The position numbers were made by a program, and so were the translations under genes. A stretch of DNA of 64,000 nucleotides from a bacterium. Its GTDB lineage: Bacteria > SAR324 > XYD2-FULL-50-16. Under the pieces are notes generated by a model that was given only the letters and a program-made list of their open reading frames with translations, was not told the DNA's origin and searched no databases. The DNA lies in the NCBI GenBank assembly GCA_018829445.1, contig JAHJTV010000031.1:1-64000 (forward strand), written 5' to 3'. Below are positions 24,613 through 34,242 of the stretch, piece after piece (the first letter of the stretch is position 1; each line of letters begins with the position of its first letter).

Positions 24613-25815
24613 TCACAGTGCCTTAACTGCCAATTCTATCCTCTTTAACGCTTCCTCCAGAATTGAGCGGGGGCAAGCGATATTTATTCTTTCAAATCCT
24701 TCCCCGCCGGGGCCAAAGGCAATGCCGTGATCAAGGCCAACCCTGGCTTTACTGTTCATAAAACTCTCCAGTTCCTTTGAATTCATACCTAATTCCCTGC
24801 AGTCAAGCCATACCAGGTAGGTTCCTTCCGGTTTGATTACCTTGATCCTGGGGATATTTTGTTCAAAATAGTCGGTCAAAAACTTAAGGTTGGCTTGCAT
24901 ATACTCAAGAAACTGCCCCAACCATTCGTCTCCTTCATTAAAGGCGGCTTCCAGGGCAACCATGCCGAAGACATTAGCTGAAGGCAGGAATCCTTTTCGC
25001 GTCTCCTCGAATTTGTCCCTTAAATCAGCATTGGGAATAATCAGAATGGACGCTTCCAGTCCGGCAAGATTAAAGGTTTTGCTGGGAGCAATACAAGTGA
25101 TCGAATTCTGTTCAAACTCTTGCGAAATCGAGGCAAATGGAATGTGTTGATGCCCATTAAACAACAATTCACAATGAATCTCATCGGATACCACTATGGC
25201 TTTGTTACCGATGATGATCTCCCCCATTGTGATCAATTCTTCCCTGGTCCAGACTCGTCCGACGGGATTATGCGGACTGCACAGGATCATCATCCGAACT
25301 CGGGAAGGGCTCGGCAACATTCTCACCACTGGCTCAAATCTGGCAGCCAGGTCATTGCTATCAAACTCATACCGTCCGTTTACCAGTTTCAGCGGATTAT
25401 TAGCCACATGGCAACCATTTCTCTCAATGGCTCCCCAGAAAGGATAATAAACCGGATCCTGAAGAATCACAGCATCTCCGGGAATGGTATAAGCTTTTAC
25501 CGCCGTAAACAGGGCCGAAACAATCCCGGGAGTTGTTACAATCCATTCGGGTTTGATATCCCAATCGTATTTTCGCTTCATTCTGTTTATGACAGCGCTG
25601 ATAGTCGAAAAGGGTACTGGTAGTGGATACCCGTAAAACTCATGCTCCGTTCGTTTTATTAAAGCAGCGGTAATTGGCTTGGCAACAGGAAGATCCATAT
25701 CAGCAACCCACATGGGAATGATATCCTTTTCACCAAAAAGGTATTCGGCTGCATCCCATTTTGCACAATTGGTATTCCTTCTTGAAGTGACCTTATCAAA
25801 ATCGTAAGTTACCAT
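24613..25815 (-). CDS. PatB/MalY-type PLP aminotransferase (C-S lyase)
   Basis: The protein has 400 residues of fold-type I. The opening RRNTNCAKWD and PMWVADMD are specific to the PatB/MalY cystathionine beta-lyase group. CSPHNPVGRVW binds cofactor, SDEIHCELLF supplies the PLP-ring aspartate, and APSKTFNLAGLEAS carries the Schiff-base lysine. The C-terminal FGPGGEGFERINIACPR holds the carboxylate-binding arginine. It probably cleaves cystathionine or related C-S substrates to give homocysteine or thiols plus pyruvate and ammonia. AAGGTG precedes the start. No cysteine or methionine genes adjoin it. Confidence 0.9.
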   Translation of the reverse strand: MVTYDFDKVTSRRNTNCAKWDAAEYLFGEKDIIPMWVADMDLPVAKPITAALIKRTEHEFYGYPLPVPFSTISAVINRMKRKYDWDIKPEWIVTTPGIVSALFTAVKAYTIPGDAVILQDPVYYPFWGAIERNGCHVANNPLKLVNGRYEFDSNDLAARFEPVVRMLPSPSRVRMMILCSPHNPVGRVWTREELITMGEIIIGNKAIVVSDEIHCELLFNGHQHIPFASISQEFEQNSITCIAPSKTFNLAGLEASILIIPNADLRDKFEETRKGFLPSANVFGMVALEAAFNEGDEWLGQFLEYMQANLKFLTDYFEQNIPRIKVIKPEGTYLVWLDCRELGMNSKELESFMNSKARVGLDHGIAFGPGGEGFERINIACPRSILEEALKRIELAVKAL

Positions 25816-25902
25816 AATTCACCTTGGGGGAAGTGGCTGGATAAAGGTTTGAAATAGCTGTAGATGGGAAAGTTACAATAATAGAAACTTGTTTTTTCGA
25901 AG

Positions 25903-26262
25903 TCAAGTCGGTCTTTCCGTTTTGTCGACTCTTTTTTGTGAATCAATTACAGAGAAGCCTTCCGGGTATCGGATTTTTAGTTTGTCAATATTCATTTGCA
26001 TGATCTCCCCCATATCGAACCCCAAAGTTGTGCACAGTGCGGCTGCATACCAGAGAACATCCCCGATCTCTTTTTTGAGTTTTTCCTCTTCCAGTCCATG
26101 TTGATGAAATATACCCTTTTTCACCGATTCAGAAACTTCACCGGCTTCCCCTGCCAGCCCTAATGCATTCCAGATAGTCATAATGTCTTTATCGCTCACT
26201 TCAAACCCCGGTTTATCGGTCAGGGTCCTGGCTGCCAGTTTTTGATAATCTGAACTCTCCAT
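25903..26262 (-). CDS. MazG-like nucleotide pyrophosphohydrolase
   Basis: The protein has 119 residues and a single all-alpha MazG domain. GLAGEAGEVSESVKKGIFH gives the EExxE-like metal site, and KEIGDVLWYAAALCTTLGFD gives the second acidic pair. Family members hydrolyse NTPs to NMP and pyrophosphate, for house-cleaning or stress control. It stands between PatB and a small alpha/beta protein on the same strand. The substrate is not predictable. Confidence 0.85.
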   Translation of the reverse strand: MESSDYQKLAARTLTDKPGFEVSDKDIMTIWNALGLAGEAGEVSESVKKGIFHQHGLEEEKLKKEIGDVLWYAAALCTTLGFDMGEIMQMNIDKLKIRYPEGFSVIDSQKRVDKTERPT

Positions 26263-26352
26263 TCCTTCTCCTTAAAAATCAATCTGACAATATACTTAAA
26301 CTGTTCCAGTCTCAGGTTGTAGCTTTTCTGTCAAGGATGCCGGTCGGCGGTT

Positions 26353-26643
26353 TTAATCTGCAAACAGCCTTTCAAATCCCGGGTATGCTTTTAAGGGAAT
26401 GATATCAAAATCGATCAACTTCTCTTCAACCAAGGGAAGTGTATTGAGAATTTTCCTGGCTTCTATCGTCGAGGAGGTTTCCAGGACTATGACTGCATCC
26501 GGAATATCTTGCCGGAAGTAAACCTCCCGAATCAAATCCAGTTGTTGAAGTTCCCATACTCTTTTCGCCTCAGCTTTCAGAAACGGTTTAAACCTTTCAG
26601 GTGGGGCTTTGGGGTCACTTTTACCGATGGCGAGTATTTTCAT
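26353..26643 (-). CDS. Small conserved protein, muconolactone-isomerase-like fold
   Basis: The protein has 96 residues. It reads as a dimeric alpha/beta-barrel: MKILAIGKSD (strand), KAEAKRVWELQQLDLIREVYF (helix then strand), DAVIVLETSSTIEARKILNTLPLVE (strand then helix) and LIDFDIIPLKAY (last strand). This resembles muconolactone isomerase and YCII-like proteins, whose members are small enzymes or ligand binders. No catalytic residue can be assigned. The fold assignment is by pattern only. Confidence 0.6.
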   Translation of the reverse strand: MKILAIGKSDPKAPPERFKPFLKAEAKRVWELQQLDLIREVYFRQDIPDAVIVLETSSTIEARKILNTLPLVEEKLIDFDIIPLKAYPGFERLFAD

Positions 26644-26782
26644 AGATTTTTTTTCGTGGAGGTGTTGTCGGTTATATCTGGGATCAAATTGATTGATACT
26701 TTTATATTATGATAATTATTCCCATCCCTATCCAGATAACAATCATTCTCGATTGTGCCGCTTAGGGTAAAGTTATGTTTTC

Positions 26783-27664
26783 CTAAAACCATTTACCTTC
26801 TGCGATGGGAACGACACGTCCGCCGACGTGAATTGTGTATTGATCGTTTTCTTTTGAACACCGCAGGTGCAGTTGTGAAGGTCTGTCTATTTCATAGCCC
26901 TGGCCCAGGGTGATATCAATGGCATCCTTTTCAAAGTAACCATTCCTAACCAGATATGCAGCCAGGCATCCGGCTCCACTTCCCGTTGCCGGATCTTCCG
27001 GAATTCCCAGGAACTCAACAAAAACCCTGACTCCCAGATCGTGGTTCTCCTGATAGCCACCGGGACAGAACACCAGGATCGCCTTGGCCCAGGTTTTGTC
27101 AATTAAGTTCCAATAGATCTCTTTGTCAATTCTGGCTCGTTTGAGGGCATCCATCGACTTCAGGGGAACAATAATGATGGGAATCCCGGTGGATACCTGT
27201 TCAATGGGGCAACTGTCATCTATCTCTTTTATATCCAGATTGAGAGCAGCTGCCAGGTCTTTTCGCAGCAACTGTTCTCCGAATATTGGCTCCACTTGTT
27301 TCATCCACAGTATCCCGTTTTGTTCACCCGGTTTTGGAAGACTGATGGAAATCTGTCCAACCTTGCAGTTTAAAAGAATCTTTTCCACCGGTAATCCGAT
27401 AATATGCTGCTGGATGATATAGGCCGTTCCCAAAACAGGATGCCCTGCAAAATCCACTTCGGCTTTGGGAGTAAAGATACGGATATCGTACCCATTATCC
27501 TGTGGTGTTTCATCCAGGATGAATGTTGTTTCTGAAAAATTGATCTCCCTGGCGATCTTCTGCATTTCCAAATCTGTCAACCTGTCGCCACAAATTACGG
27601 TAGCCAGCTGATTGCCGGTATATTTATCAAATCCGAACACATCAGTAATATAGAAACGATTCAT
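26783..27664 (-). CDS. PhzF family isomerase/epimerase-like protein
   Basis: The protein has 293 residues and two similar halves. The N-terminal TGNQLATVI and FSETTFIL include the family's catalytic glutamate, GHPVLGTAY marks the first half, and DPATGSGAGCLAAYL marks the second. PhzF-like proteins have a diaminopimelate-epimerase fold and isomerise diverse small acids. There are no other phenazine genes here, so a phenazine role is unlikely and the substrate is unknown. No operon partner is evident. Confidence 0.9.
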   Translation of the reverse strand: MNRFYITDVFGFDKYTGNQLATVICGDRLTDLEMQKIAREINFSETTFILDETPQDNGYDIRIFTPKAEVDFAGHPVLGTAYIIQQHIIGLPVEKILLNCKVGQISISLPKPGEQNGILWMKQVEPIFGEQLLRKDLAAALNLDIKEIDDSCPIEQVSTGIPIIIVPLKSMDALKRARIDKEIYWNLIDKTWAKAILVFCPGGYQENHDLGVRVFVEFLGIPEDPATGSGAGCLAAYLVRNGYFEKDAIDITLGQGYEIDRPSQLHLRCSKENDQYTIHVGGRVVPIAEGKWF

Positions 27665-27783
27665 ATTTTCCCTTCATGTTTTATCTCTTTCAACTGCCAA
27701 TGGTTATAGATAAAAAGTATGGTTAAACAAATCAATCCTTTGTAAAAAATCAAAAAGAAACCAATTCTGGAGTTAAGCCAAAA

Positions 27784-28272
27784 TCACGACTTCGATCTCA
27801 GTTTTTTAACAACGTTGGCCACCCGTTCTCCAAACAGCACACCCTCCTGCCAGCAGCGATCATCCAATTCTCCTGATCCGGCGACTCCATAATGCCCTCC
27901 GGATTCCAGGGGGTCTCCTACGATTATCATTCCATATATCAAAAATGCCTGGATAATTGACATCAAAGTGGTTTCTTTACCCCCGCTATGATGATTCCCG
28001 GTAGCAAAAGCAGCCCCTACCTTTCCTATCATCTGGCGACGGGTTCCTACAAATTTATCCATAACCAGTTTCAGTTCTCCCGCCATGGTACCGAAATAAA
28101 CCGGTGATCCGGCAATTACTCCCTCGCTGTTGATAAAATCCTCCTTAACCACTTCGGCAGTCGTCTTTAACAGACACTCAACTCCGCTGACTCTGTTGAC
28201 TCCCTCCGCAACGCTCTCAGCCAGCTTTTTGGTTCTGCCGGTGTTTGAATAGTATAAAACCAGAATTTGCAT
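27784..28272 (-). CDS. Flavodoxin-fold NAD(P)H:quinone reductase-like protein
   Basis: The protein has 162 residues. The FMN phosphate loop YSNTGRTKKLAE (about 8-19) and the second loop GSPVYFGTMAGELK are typical of flavodoxin and WrbA proteins, and FATGNHHSGGKETTL forms the third FMN contact. It is likely a cytosolic FMN electron carrier or quinone reductase. AGGAGG precedes the ATG. The partner is unknown. Confidence 0.87.
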   Translation of the reverse strand: MQILVLYYSNTGRTKKLAESVAEGVNRVSGVECLLKTTAEVVKEDFINSEGVIAGSPVYFGTMAGELKLVMDKFVGTRRQMIGKVGAAFATGNHHSGGKETTLMSIIQAFLIYGMIIVGDPLESGGHYGVAGSGELDDRCWQEGVLFGERVANVVKKLRSKS

Positions 28273-28728
28273 CTTTCCTCCTGATAATTTGAGTCGATAT
28301 GCTCAGCAACAATCCCCATATTAATCATCCGTGGAAATGCACCGATACACCATCATAGTCACCACGTTCAAAAACGCCTTACACGATACATCTCATCATA
28401 TTGATAACAAACGTACCAGTGAATTGTAGCCTGAATTGAAATCGTTAAAAACCTCATAAATGTCCTTAAAGTTTTTCCGTATTTACTCTTTTGCTTCCTG
28501 CCATGATTGATCACCCTTTGAGTTTTGCTCAATAAAATTGATAAATAATAGTCAGGTAACACTATGTGCTAAATTTCTAAAGAACTGACTATTGACTTTA
28601 AAAGGAATATGCTACAAAATATATTTGTAATAAGTTAGATTAATATGTTGTGAATTCATTATAAACTAAGATCTAAATCAGAGCAGTTAGCTCCAAACTG
28701 TCTCACTTATGAATAAAAGAGGTAAATT
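28273..28728. other. Intergenic interval without a recognised gene
   Basis: About 456 bp separate the divergent flavodoxin and PPOX-fold genes and should contain both promoters. No ORF with coding character, repeat or structured RNA was recognised. The right half (28540-28690) is very AT-rich. Confidence 0.5.
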
Positions 28729-29202
28729 ATGGAAAACACAGCTACTTTGTCAGATATCGAAAAGGCGAAAATTTTACTGAACAAGTTGAGGATAATAAAG
28801 GGTCAAGTGGCACACATTGCCACTTGTGATCAGAATGGACAGCCCAACTTGGCACCAGTCGGATCGATGCGGATAACGAATGATGGAAAGGTGCATGTAA
28901 TTTACGGATACCTGAAGAAAACCTACAGCAATCTGAAAACGAATCCCAAAGCAACATTTTCATTCTTTCAAATACCTAGCTTTATAGGCTTTTTCCGCGA
29001 AAAAGAGGAAGAAATTCTGGGGTATCGTATCTATTGCGATTTTGTTGAAGCTATCAACAACGAGGCTGGGCTTGAAGGTGAGACATCTCAAATCCTAAAG
29101 AAGTTTCCCTGGTTTTTGCGAAAGCCGTTTAGCAAGTTTGCGAAGAAGAATTTTAAAAAGGTGTTGGTATTTGAAATAAAAAATATCAGGGCAACGAAAT
29201 AA
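28729..29202 (+). CDS. Pyridoxamine 5'-phosphate oxidase-fold FMN-binding protein
   Basis: The protein has 157 residues. The split-barrel pattern is clear: KGQVAHIATCDQNGQPNLAP (first two strands), MRITNDGKVHVIYGYLKKTY (third and fourth) and NLKTNPKATFSF (helix and strand). The C-terminal half has IYCDFVEAI and a basic helix KKFPWFLRKPFSKFAKKNFK that could bind phospholipid or nucleic acid. Members bind FMN, F420 or heme. The function is unassigned. Confidence 0.85.
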   Translation: MENTATLSDIEKAKILLNKLRIIKGQVAHIATCDQNGQPNLAPVGSMRITNDGKVHVIYGYLKKTYSNLKTNPKATFSFFQIPSFIGFFREKEEEILGYRIYCDFVEAINNEAGLEGETSQILKKFPWFLRKPFSKFAKKNFKKVLVFEIKNIRATK

Positions 29203-29222
29203 AGCACAGGGGTTATGGATTG

Positions 29223-29387
29223 ATGAGTCGAAGCGTCAAGGCCAGTTACAATCTTAAAGTCCGGTTTCATAAGTTATCCCATGTTCCGGAGAGAGCCGAG
29301 TTATCGTTGATCCATAACCCCAATAACCTGTTAAAAACAGCTCAACATGTTATTGATCTTGTTTCCGGGATGGAGGGAAGTAGTTAA
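29223..29387 (+). CDS. Possible small protein (54 aa)
   Basis: This ORF from ATG 29223 to TAA 29385-29387 is 20 bp after the PPOX-fold gene on the same strand. It begins MSRSVKASYNLKVRFHKLSH and has a mixed polar composition with an amphipathic C-terminal helix (LLKTAQHVIDLVSGM). The ribosome site is weak, and I recognise no family. Confidence 0.28.
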   Translation: MSRSVKASYNLKVRFHKLSHVPERAELSLIHNPNNLLKTAQHVIDLVSGMEGSS

Positions 29388-29415
29388 TTTTGAAATGGGT
29401 ATAACCATTACTGGA

Positions 29416-30891
29416 TTAATTGGCTATGAGGGTTAAATAATATGAAGTTCCCTTTTCTGTACAACCTGAGCCTTTGGATATCTTGATGTAGTAAGAACTA
29501 CCTCCAGCGGTATCCGTGCATGATTCCGCATCGGTAGTACTGTCTTTCGGCAATCCACTGCAGGCGACAGCTGTTGTGAAGCTACTGTCATCATCGTAGA
29601 GATAAAGATCAGCATCGCATCCCAAGCTGCCTCCAGAATCATCTCCCGCTATGGTGGCTGTATAGGAAGTGCCCTGGGATACCGGAAAGATAAAATAACT
29701 GGACTGATCACTGACGAGAGCGACATTATATTTTTCCGTATACAAACTCACCGGGTGTTCAACACTGCCTTCTCCTTTCTGGAAGGAGATTTGAAAACAC
29801 TCTCCAGCAGCTTGATCACTGACTCTAAAGTAGGCGTTGTCCGTGTTGAGAGTAACTTCCAAATATTCCGCATCAGCACCTGAATTGGTAGAAGAAGAAA
29901 CGATAGTTGTAAATGTACTATCATCACCAAAATAATCGAGGTCTACATCATCATCCAGTCCGGTCAGGCTGATCCAGTACGTATTTCCGGCGGTAGCAAC
30001 AAGTTTATAGTAGCTATAGGTTTCAACTCTCTCTCTGTACGAGATATAAATGTCTGTAATCTGGATGGGATTCTCAGGGGCGCCTCTATCAAAGTTGCAG
30101 CCAGGCGCTAGTGATTCGGAATTTCCCTCATCGATTATGGTGAGGGTAAAATCTGCTCCATAAGGACTATGTTCTCCGTTAACTGAGAAGTAGAGATATT
30201 GATCATCCACCTTGAATCCTGCCAAGCCTGAGCTTATTTCGCTAAAAGTTCTGCCATAGTAGGGCCTTCGTACTTGCTGAGTGAAGTCTGAGTCACTGTA
30301 AATGTAAAGATCTGCATCATATGTTAATCCGGACAAGGTAACGGAAAGATTAGTTTGATTAAGACCACTCGCACAATAGTAGTTGATTCCATTGTTGACC
30401 TGCCCGTTATAAATGGTTGGCATTAAAAAGGGAGTCTCGATTAGGATGGGATTATCCTTGCTGCTCTCTTCACCCGGGTAATAACCTTCCAGGGTACCGC
30501 TATCTGTCTTTTCATCAAGAGAGGCTGTAATGGTTGCAATACCACGCCCTTTGGGTGTAGCGGTTCCTTGTGTGTTTACAATGGCAACCGATTCATCCGA
30601 AGAACTCCAAGCAACAGTTGTGGTTACATCGGTGGTGCTGTCGTTGGAATAGGTTGCTGTAGCCGTGAATTGGATATCGGACAGATCATCGGTGATAAAA
30701 GTGGTTTTCTCCTGGGTGAGGGCAATGGAGGAAAGAGCGGGTGAAGCGGGATCATCAACGATGGGATCGTCAACGATGGGATCGTTAACAATATCAGTAG
30801 TGGTATCGCTGCTGTTCCCGCCACTACTCCCAGGTTGGCAAGACATTGCCAGGAATACAATGCCGAAAACGAGTAATAGGTAGGATTTCAT
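29416..30891 (-). CDS. Lipoprotein with Big_2 domain and three PPC-like beta-sandwich repeats
   Basis: The protein has 491 residues. The signal peptide ends in a lipobox (FLAMSC, Cys18). A linker with a repeated VDDP motif (about 37-47) is encoded by 15-bp DNA repeats. A Big_2-type Ig domain follows (about 52-135, with AWSSSDESVAIVNTQG and KGRGIATITASL). Three pre-peptidase-like beta domains come next, each with an Asp-rich calcium-type loop: DADLYIYSDSDF, DVDLDYFGDDSTF and DADLYLYDDDSSF. It is probably an outer-membrane-anchored surface protein for adhesion or polymer binding. No catalytic domain is seen. Confidence 0.82.
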   Translation of the reverse strand: MKSYLLLVFGIVFLAMSCQPGSSGGNSSDTTTDIVNDPIVDDPIVDDPASPALSSIALTQEKTTFITDDLSDIQFTATATYSNDSTTDVTTTVAWSSSDESVAIVNTQGTATPKGRGIATITASLDEKTDSGTLEGYYPGEESSKDNPILIETPFLMPTIYNGQVNNGINYYCASGLNQTNLSVTLSGLTYDADLYIYSDSDFTQQVRRPYYGRTFSEISSGLAGFKVDDQYLYFSVNGEHSPYGADFTLTIIDEGNSESLAPGCNFDRGAPENPIQITDIYISYRERVETYSYYKLVATAGNTYWISLTGLDDDVDLDYFGDDSTFTTIVSSSTNSGADAEYLEVTLNTDNAYFRVSDQAAGECFQISFQKGEGSVEHPVSLYTEKYNVALVSDQSSYFIFPVSQGTSYTATIAGDDSGGSLGCDADLYLYDDDSSFTTAVACSGLPKDSTTDAESCTDTAGGSSYYIKISKGSGCTEKGTSYYLTLIAN

Positions 30892-31297
30892 TTTTCCCCT
30901 GTACGGTATAGGATACTATCAATAATCAGCCAGGTATCGAGTTTTAGATAACCGGTTTACTCTTTTGGTCGTCAGACAAAAAAAGCGTGTTCTGAAGGAA
31001 CTTCAACCGGCAGGAATGATCTTCTTGATGATCTCTGTCTTTTTGTTGTCAAGTCAAATATCCAATCGCTACTCGATGATAAAATCTCCTTGAGCAGGAG
31101 TCAAGACATAAAAATAATGGGATTAAGGGGATTTGCCCGGCAATATTGACCTATTGCACGCAAATAAACTTTTGGATTTCCGAAGACATTTATGTGTTTA
31201 GGGAATTTAAGGTAATATATTGGATTCAGGGGAAAATGCTGGTTTTTCCCCGTTTATAATCACCAGTACAAAATGGATCGGGAAGTCGCGGAAAACG
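30892..31297. other. Intergenic interval without a gene
   Basis: About 400 bp between the lipoprotein start and the 3' end of the Ldh2-type gene, which is read on the same (minus) strand. No ORF, RNA or repeat was recognised. Confidence 0.5.
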
Positions 31298-32344
31298 TCA
31301 GAACTTAATTCCGACAGCAGTAGCTTCTGTTTTCAATCCTTCCACTACGTCATTTGTCAGGGGAATTCCCTCCTTTTTATAGGTTTCAGACAAGCGGGCT
31401 TCATTTTCTCCCGGGATTAAGATCTCTTCGATACCCTCGGCTTTATCACAGGATTTTGCCCTGGAGATAAGCAGATCCATTCTCTCCTGGTACTCCTGTA
31501 AAGGCATAAACAGGTCCGGTTTGATTGCCATAAAGAAATGACCGACATTTTGAGGGCCGGACAGGTCAGTATGGGGGTTTTTGACATCTCCGGCGAAGGC
31601 AGAACCTGTGAAGACGCCACTGAGGATCTCCATTAAGAGGGCCAAACCGGCTCCTTTAACTCCACCAAAAGGCAGGATGACGCCGTGAAAAGCGGCCTCC
31701 CCATCTGTTGTCGGACGGCCATCGGAATCCAGGGCAAGTCCGGGTTGAATGGCTTCTCCCCTCTGGGCAGCATATTTCAATTTCCCCCTGGCGGTGACTG
31801 TGCAGGCCATATCCAGCACATAAGGCCCCAGTTTTCCACCTGGAGTTGCTGCTGCGAACGGACTGGCCCCAAGAAATTTGGTTCGTCCTCCCCAAACCGG
31901 CATGGCAGGAGAAGAATTGGTATAAACGAAGCTGATCATTTCCGCTTTCAGCGCTTGAAGCAGGTAAAAAGCTGACATACCAAAGTGACCACTTTGACGC
32001 ACACCAACCAGGCCTACTCCCATTTCTGCAGCAAGTTTTATGGCTTCTTCCATGGCCTTTTTACCGACGATAAATCCCATGCCATTATCACCATCCAGCA
32101 ATCTGCTTGCCGGACTTGTTTGTTGGATAACGAGATTTGGTTTTCTGTTGACCAGGTTGTGCCGCAATCGCTGGCAATACATGGGTACACGAACAACACC
32201 ATGAGAGTATACTCCCCTGAGATCAGCACAGACCAAACCTTCAGCTATGACTGCCGCATCTTCTGTGGGAATTCCGTGGGCTTGAAAGATGCCTTGCACA
32301 ATTTCAAGCAAATCATTTTCTTTAAATACTGTTTTTTGAGTCAT
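31298..32344 (-). CDS. Ldh2/malate-L-lactate dehydrogenase family oxidoreductase
   Basis: The protein has 348 residues, full length for the Ldh2 NAD(P)-dependent family. DLRGVYSHGVVRVPMY carries the active-site arginine and histidine, VRQSGHFGMSAFYL the second histidine, and LDMACTVTARGKL and FGGVKGAGLALLMEIL the dinucleotide and dimer regions. Members oxidise malate, sulfolactate, ureidoglycolate or similar 2-hydroxyacids. It is divergent from TctCBA, so it may oxidise a hydroxy-acid imported by that transporter; this is inference from position. Confidence 0.88.
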   Translation of the reverse strand: MTQKTVFKENDLLEIVQGIFQAHGIPTEDAAVIAEGLVCADLRGVYSHGVVRVPMYCQRLRHNLVNRKPNLVIQQTSPASRLLDGDNGMGFIVGKKAMEEAIKLAAEMGVGLVGVRQSGHFGMSAFYLLQALKAEMISFVYTNSSPAMPVWGGRTKFLGASPFAAATPGGKLGPYVLDMACTVTARGKLKYAAQRGEAIQPGLALDSDGRPTTDGEAAFHGVILPFGGVKGAGLALLMEILSGVFTGSAFAGDVKNPHTDLSGPQNVGHFFMAIKPDLFMPLQEYQERMDLLISRAKSCDKAEGIEEILIPGENEARLSETYKKEGIPLTNDVVEGLKTEATAVGIKF

Positions 32345-32710
32345 GACTAATCAATATCTATTTCAGGTTGTGGAATGTAATTTTCATAATGATACCTGGA
32401 TGACACACAATTGATAAATACTCATAGCCCCAGGTAGAGTCAAGTAAAATCAAATAACCAGCCTTGAGTAGAACAGGGGATTATATTTAAAGGGAATGTG
32501 AACAATATGAACAAAATGATCAAAATACACTTTTGTTTTTTTAAACCCACAATCTTTACATAGAGTCCCTAGTCTGATTAACAATCCTGGTGAGGTTATA
32601 GCTATTCTCAGTCGTTATTGTGGATTGAGGTTATGGTTATCCGGAAAAAACCGGATAGAACCTGAACAAAACCAAGTTCATTTTTTTAAAATTTTTGAGA
32701 GGAGGAGTTC
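32345..32710. promoter_or_regulatory. Divergent control region between Ldh2-type gene and tctCBA
   Basis: About 366 bp between divergent start codons must hold both promoters. Near 32501-32525 ATGAACAAAATGATCAAAAT contains short direct repeats of ATGA(A/T)CA that could be regulator sites. I cannot identify a definite promoter or a sigma-54 GG-N10-GC element. Confidence 0.35.
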
Positions 32711-33715
32711 ATGATGGCAAAAATTCAAAAAAAGCAGCTTTTTTCTGCATTCCTGGCTGCATTTACAGTGGTTGTTTTCAGTTCTCTGGTGTTTGTAAAT
32801 CCCGCCTTGGCTACTATTAAGCTGGAAAAAATTCATTTCATCGTTCCCGGTGGAGCTGGTGGAGGATGGGATGGAACAGCCCGCGGCACCGGAGAAGCCC
32901 TGGTGAAATCAGGCTTGTTGGGAAACGCCTCGTATGAGAATATGTCAGGCGGTGGCGGTGGAAAGGCGATCGGGTACCTGATTGAAACGGCCGAACGGCA
33001 GACCAACACCTTGATGGTTAATTCAACACCGATTGTTGTTCGCTCACTTACCAAGGTTTTCCCCCAATCTTTCAGGGATTTAACCCCTATAGCATCAATC
33101 ATCAGCGATTATGGGGCGCTTGTAGTTGCTAAAAACTCAGAGTATAAAAATTGGCCGCAGGTAGTTAGGGCTTTTTTGTCTGATCCTAAGAAAGTCAAGA
33201 TTGCAGGTGGATCTGTGAGAGGGGATATGGATCATCTGGTGGCAGCTATGGCATTTAAGGCCGCGGGGGGAGATCCCAAAGAGGTGCGATATATCCCTTA
33301 TGAAGCAGGTGGAAAAGCAATGGCCGGTCTGCTTTCCGGTGAAACGCAGATTCTTTCAACTGGATTTGGCGAAGCACTGGCTCTGGCTAATGCCGGCGAG
33401 GTCCGCATAATTGCTGTGACCTCAAATGAAAGATTACCCGAAGCCCCGGATGTTCCTACCTTGAAAGAAATGGGGTATGATGTCACCTTTGCCAACTGGA
33501 GAGGTTTTTTTGCTCCACCGGGGATATCCGCTCAGAAGGCTTTGGATTATTCCAGAATGCTGAAGGCAATGTACGACACTCCTGAATGGGAAACGGTCAG
33601 AAAAAGAAACGGCTGGAGCAACCTGTTTCAACCCGGGGTGCTTTTCTATGAATTTCTGGAAGAGCAGGAGGCGATTATTGGATCTCTGATGAGGGAACTC
33701 GGCTTTTTAAGATAG
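32711..33715 (+). CDS. tctC: TctC-type tricarboxylate-binding protein
   Basis: The protein has 334 residues. A Sec signal peptide (about 1-35) precedes the mature part, which opens KIHFIVPGGAGGGWDGTARG, the strongly conserved ligand loop of Bug/TctC receptors. FPQSFRDLTPIASII and FFAPPGISAQKA are further family blocks. It captures a di- or tricarboxylate in the periplasm for the TctAB membrane pair encoded directly downstream (23 bp gap). GAGGAGG lies about 7 bp before ATG 32711; ATG 32714 is a possible alternative. Confidence 0.92.
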   Translation: MMAKIQKKQLFSAFLAAFTVVVFSSLVFVNPALATIKLEKIHFIVPGGAGGGWDGTARGTGEALVKSGLLGNASYENMSGGGGGKAIGYLIETAERQTNTLMVNSTPIVVRSLTKVFPQSFRDLTPIASIISDYGALVVAKNSEYKNWPQVVRAFLSDPKKVKIAGGSVRGDMDHLVAAMAFKAAGGDPKEVRYIPYEAGGKAMAGLLSGETQILSTGFGEALALANAGEVRIIAVTSNERLPEAPDVPTLKEMGYDVTFANWRGFFAPPGISAQKALDYSRMLKAMYDTPEWETVRKRNGWSNLFQPGVLFYEFLEEQEAIIGSLMRELGFLR

Positions 33716-33738
33716 ATGTTCTGTAACGGAGATTAATA

Positions 33739-34242
33739 ATGAAACTATTTAATATTCATAGGGAAAAAGTCGGGGCGCTAATCTTCCTTATCTTTTCAAC
33801 GGCATATGGGATAGTGGCCTCCAGAATCCCCATGATGTTTTATGCTGAAGAGGGTGCGTTCACGCCTCGTACAATGCCTTATGCACTATGTGCCTGCGGT
33901 ATTGTCGTGTCATTGGCCATGTTGATTTTGCCAACAGTTTCCGAGGATGAGGAAAAGGATCATTCTCTGGCAGGAGCTTTTAAAGGTTTGGAGTGGAAAC
34001 AGGTCGGTCAGTTGGCTGTTGTTATGATTCTGTATGGGCTGACGCTTAAAGTTGTCGGCTTTTTAGTCTCAACCTTTGTTTTTCTGATGGCAGGTTTCTG
34101 GATCTTGGGAGAAAGGCGGATAAAAGTGCTTCTTTTGGTATCGATACCGTTGGTAGTGGGCTTCTGGCTTATCATGACCAAGCTTCTGGAAGTCTACCTT
34201 GATCCGGGCAGTCTGTTTTTCTACCTGGGAGGTTCCTCATGA
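33739..34242 (+). CDS. tctB: TctB-type small membrane subunit
   Basis: The protein has 167 residues and four predicted membrane helices (about 12-30, 50-68, 95-120 and 130-150). It opens with the amphipathic start usual for TctB and has TPRTMPYALCACGI. It overlaps tctA by 4 bp (ATGA), so the two membrane subunits are made together. The small subunits diverge rapidly; identification rests on size, topology and position between tctC and tctA. Confidence 0.88.
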   Translation: MKLFNIHREKVGALIFLIFSTAYGIVASRIPMMFYAEEGAFTPRTMPYALCACGIVVSLAMLILPTVSEDEEKDHSLAGAFKGLEWKQVGQLAVVMILYGLTLKVVGFLVSTFVFLMAGFWILGERRIKVLLLVSIPLVVGFWLIMTKLLEVYLDPGSLFFYLGGSS

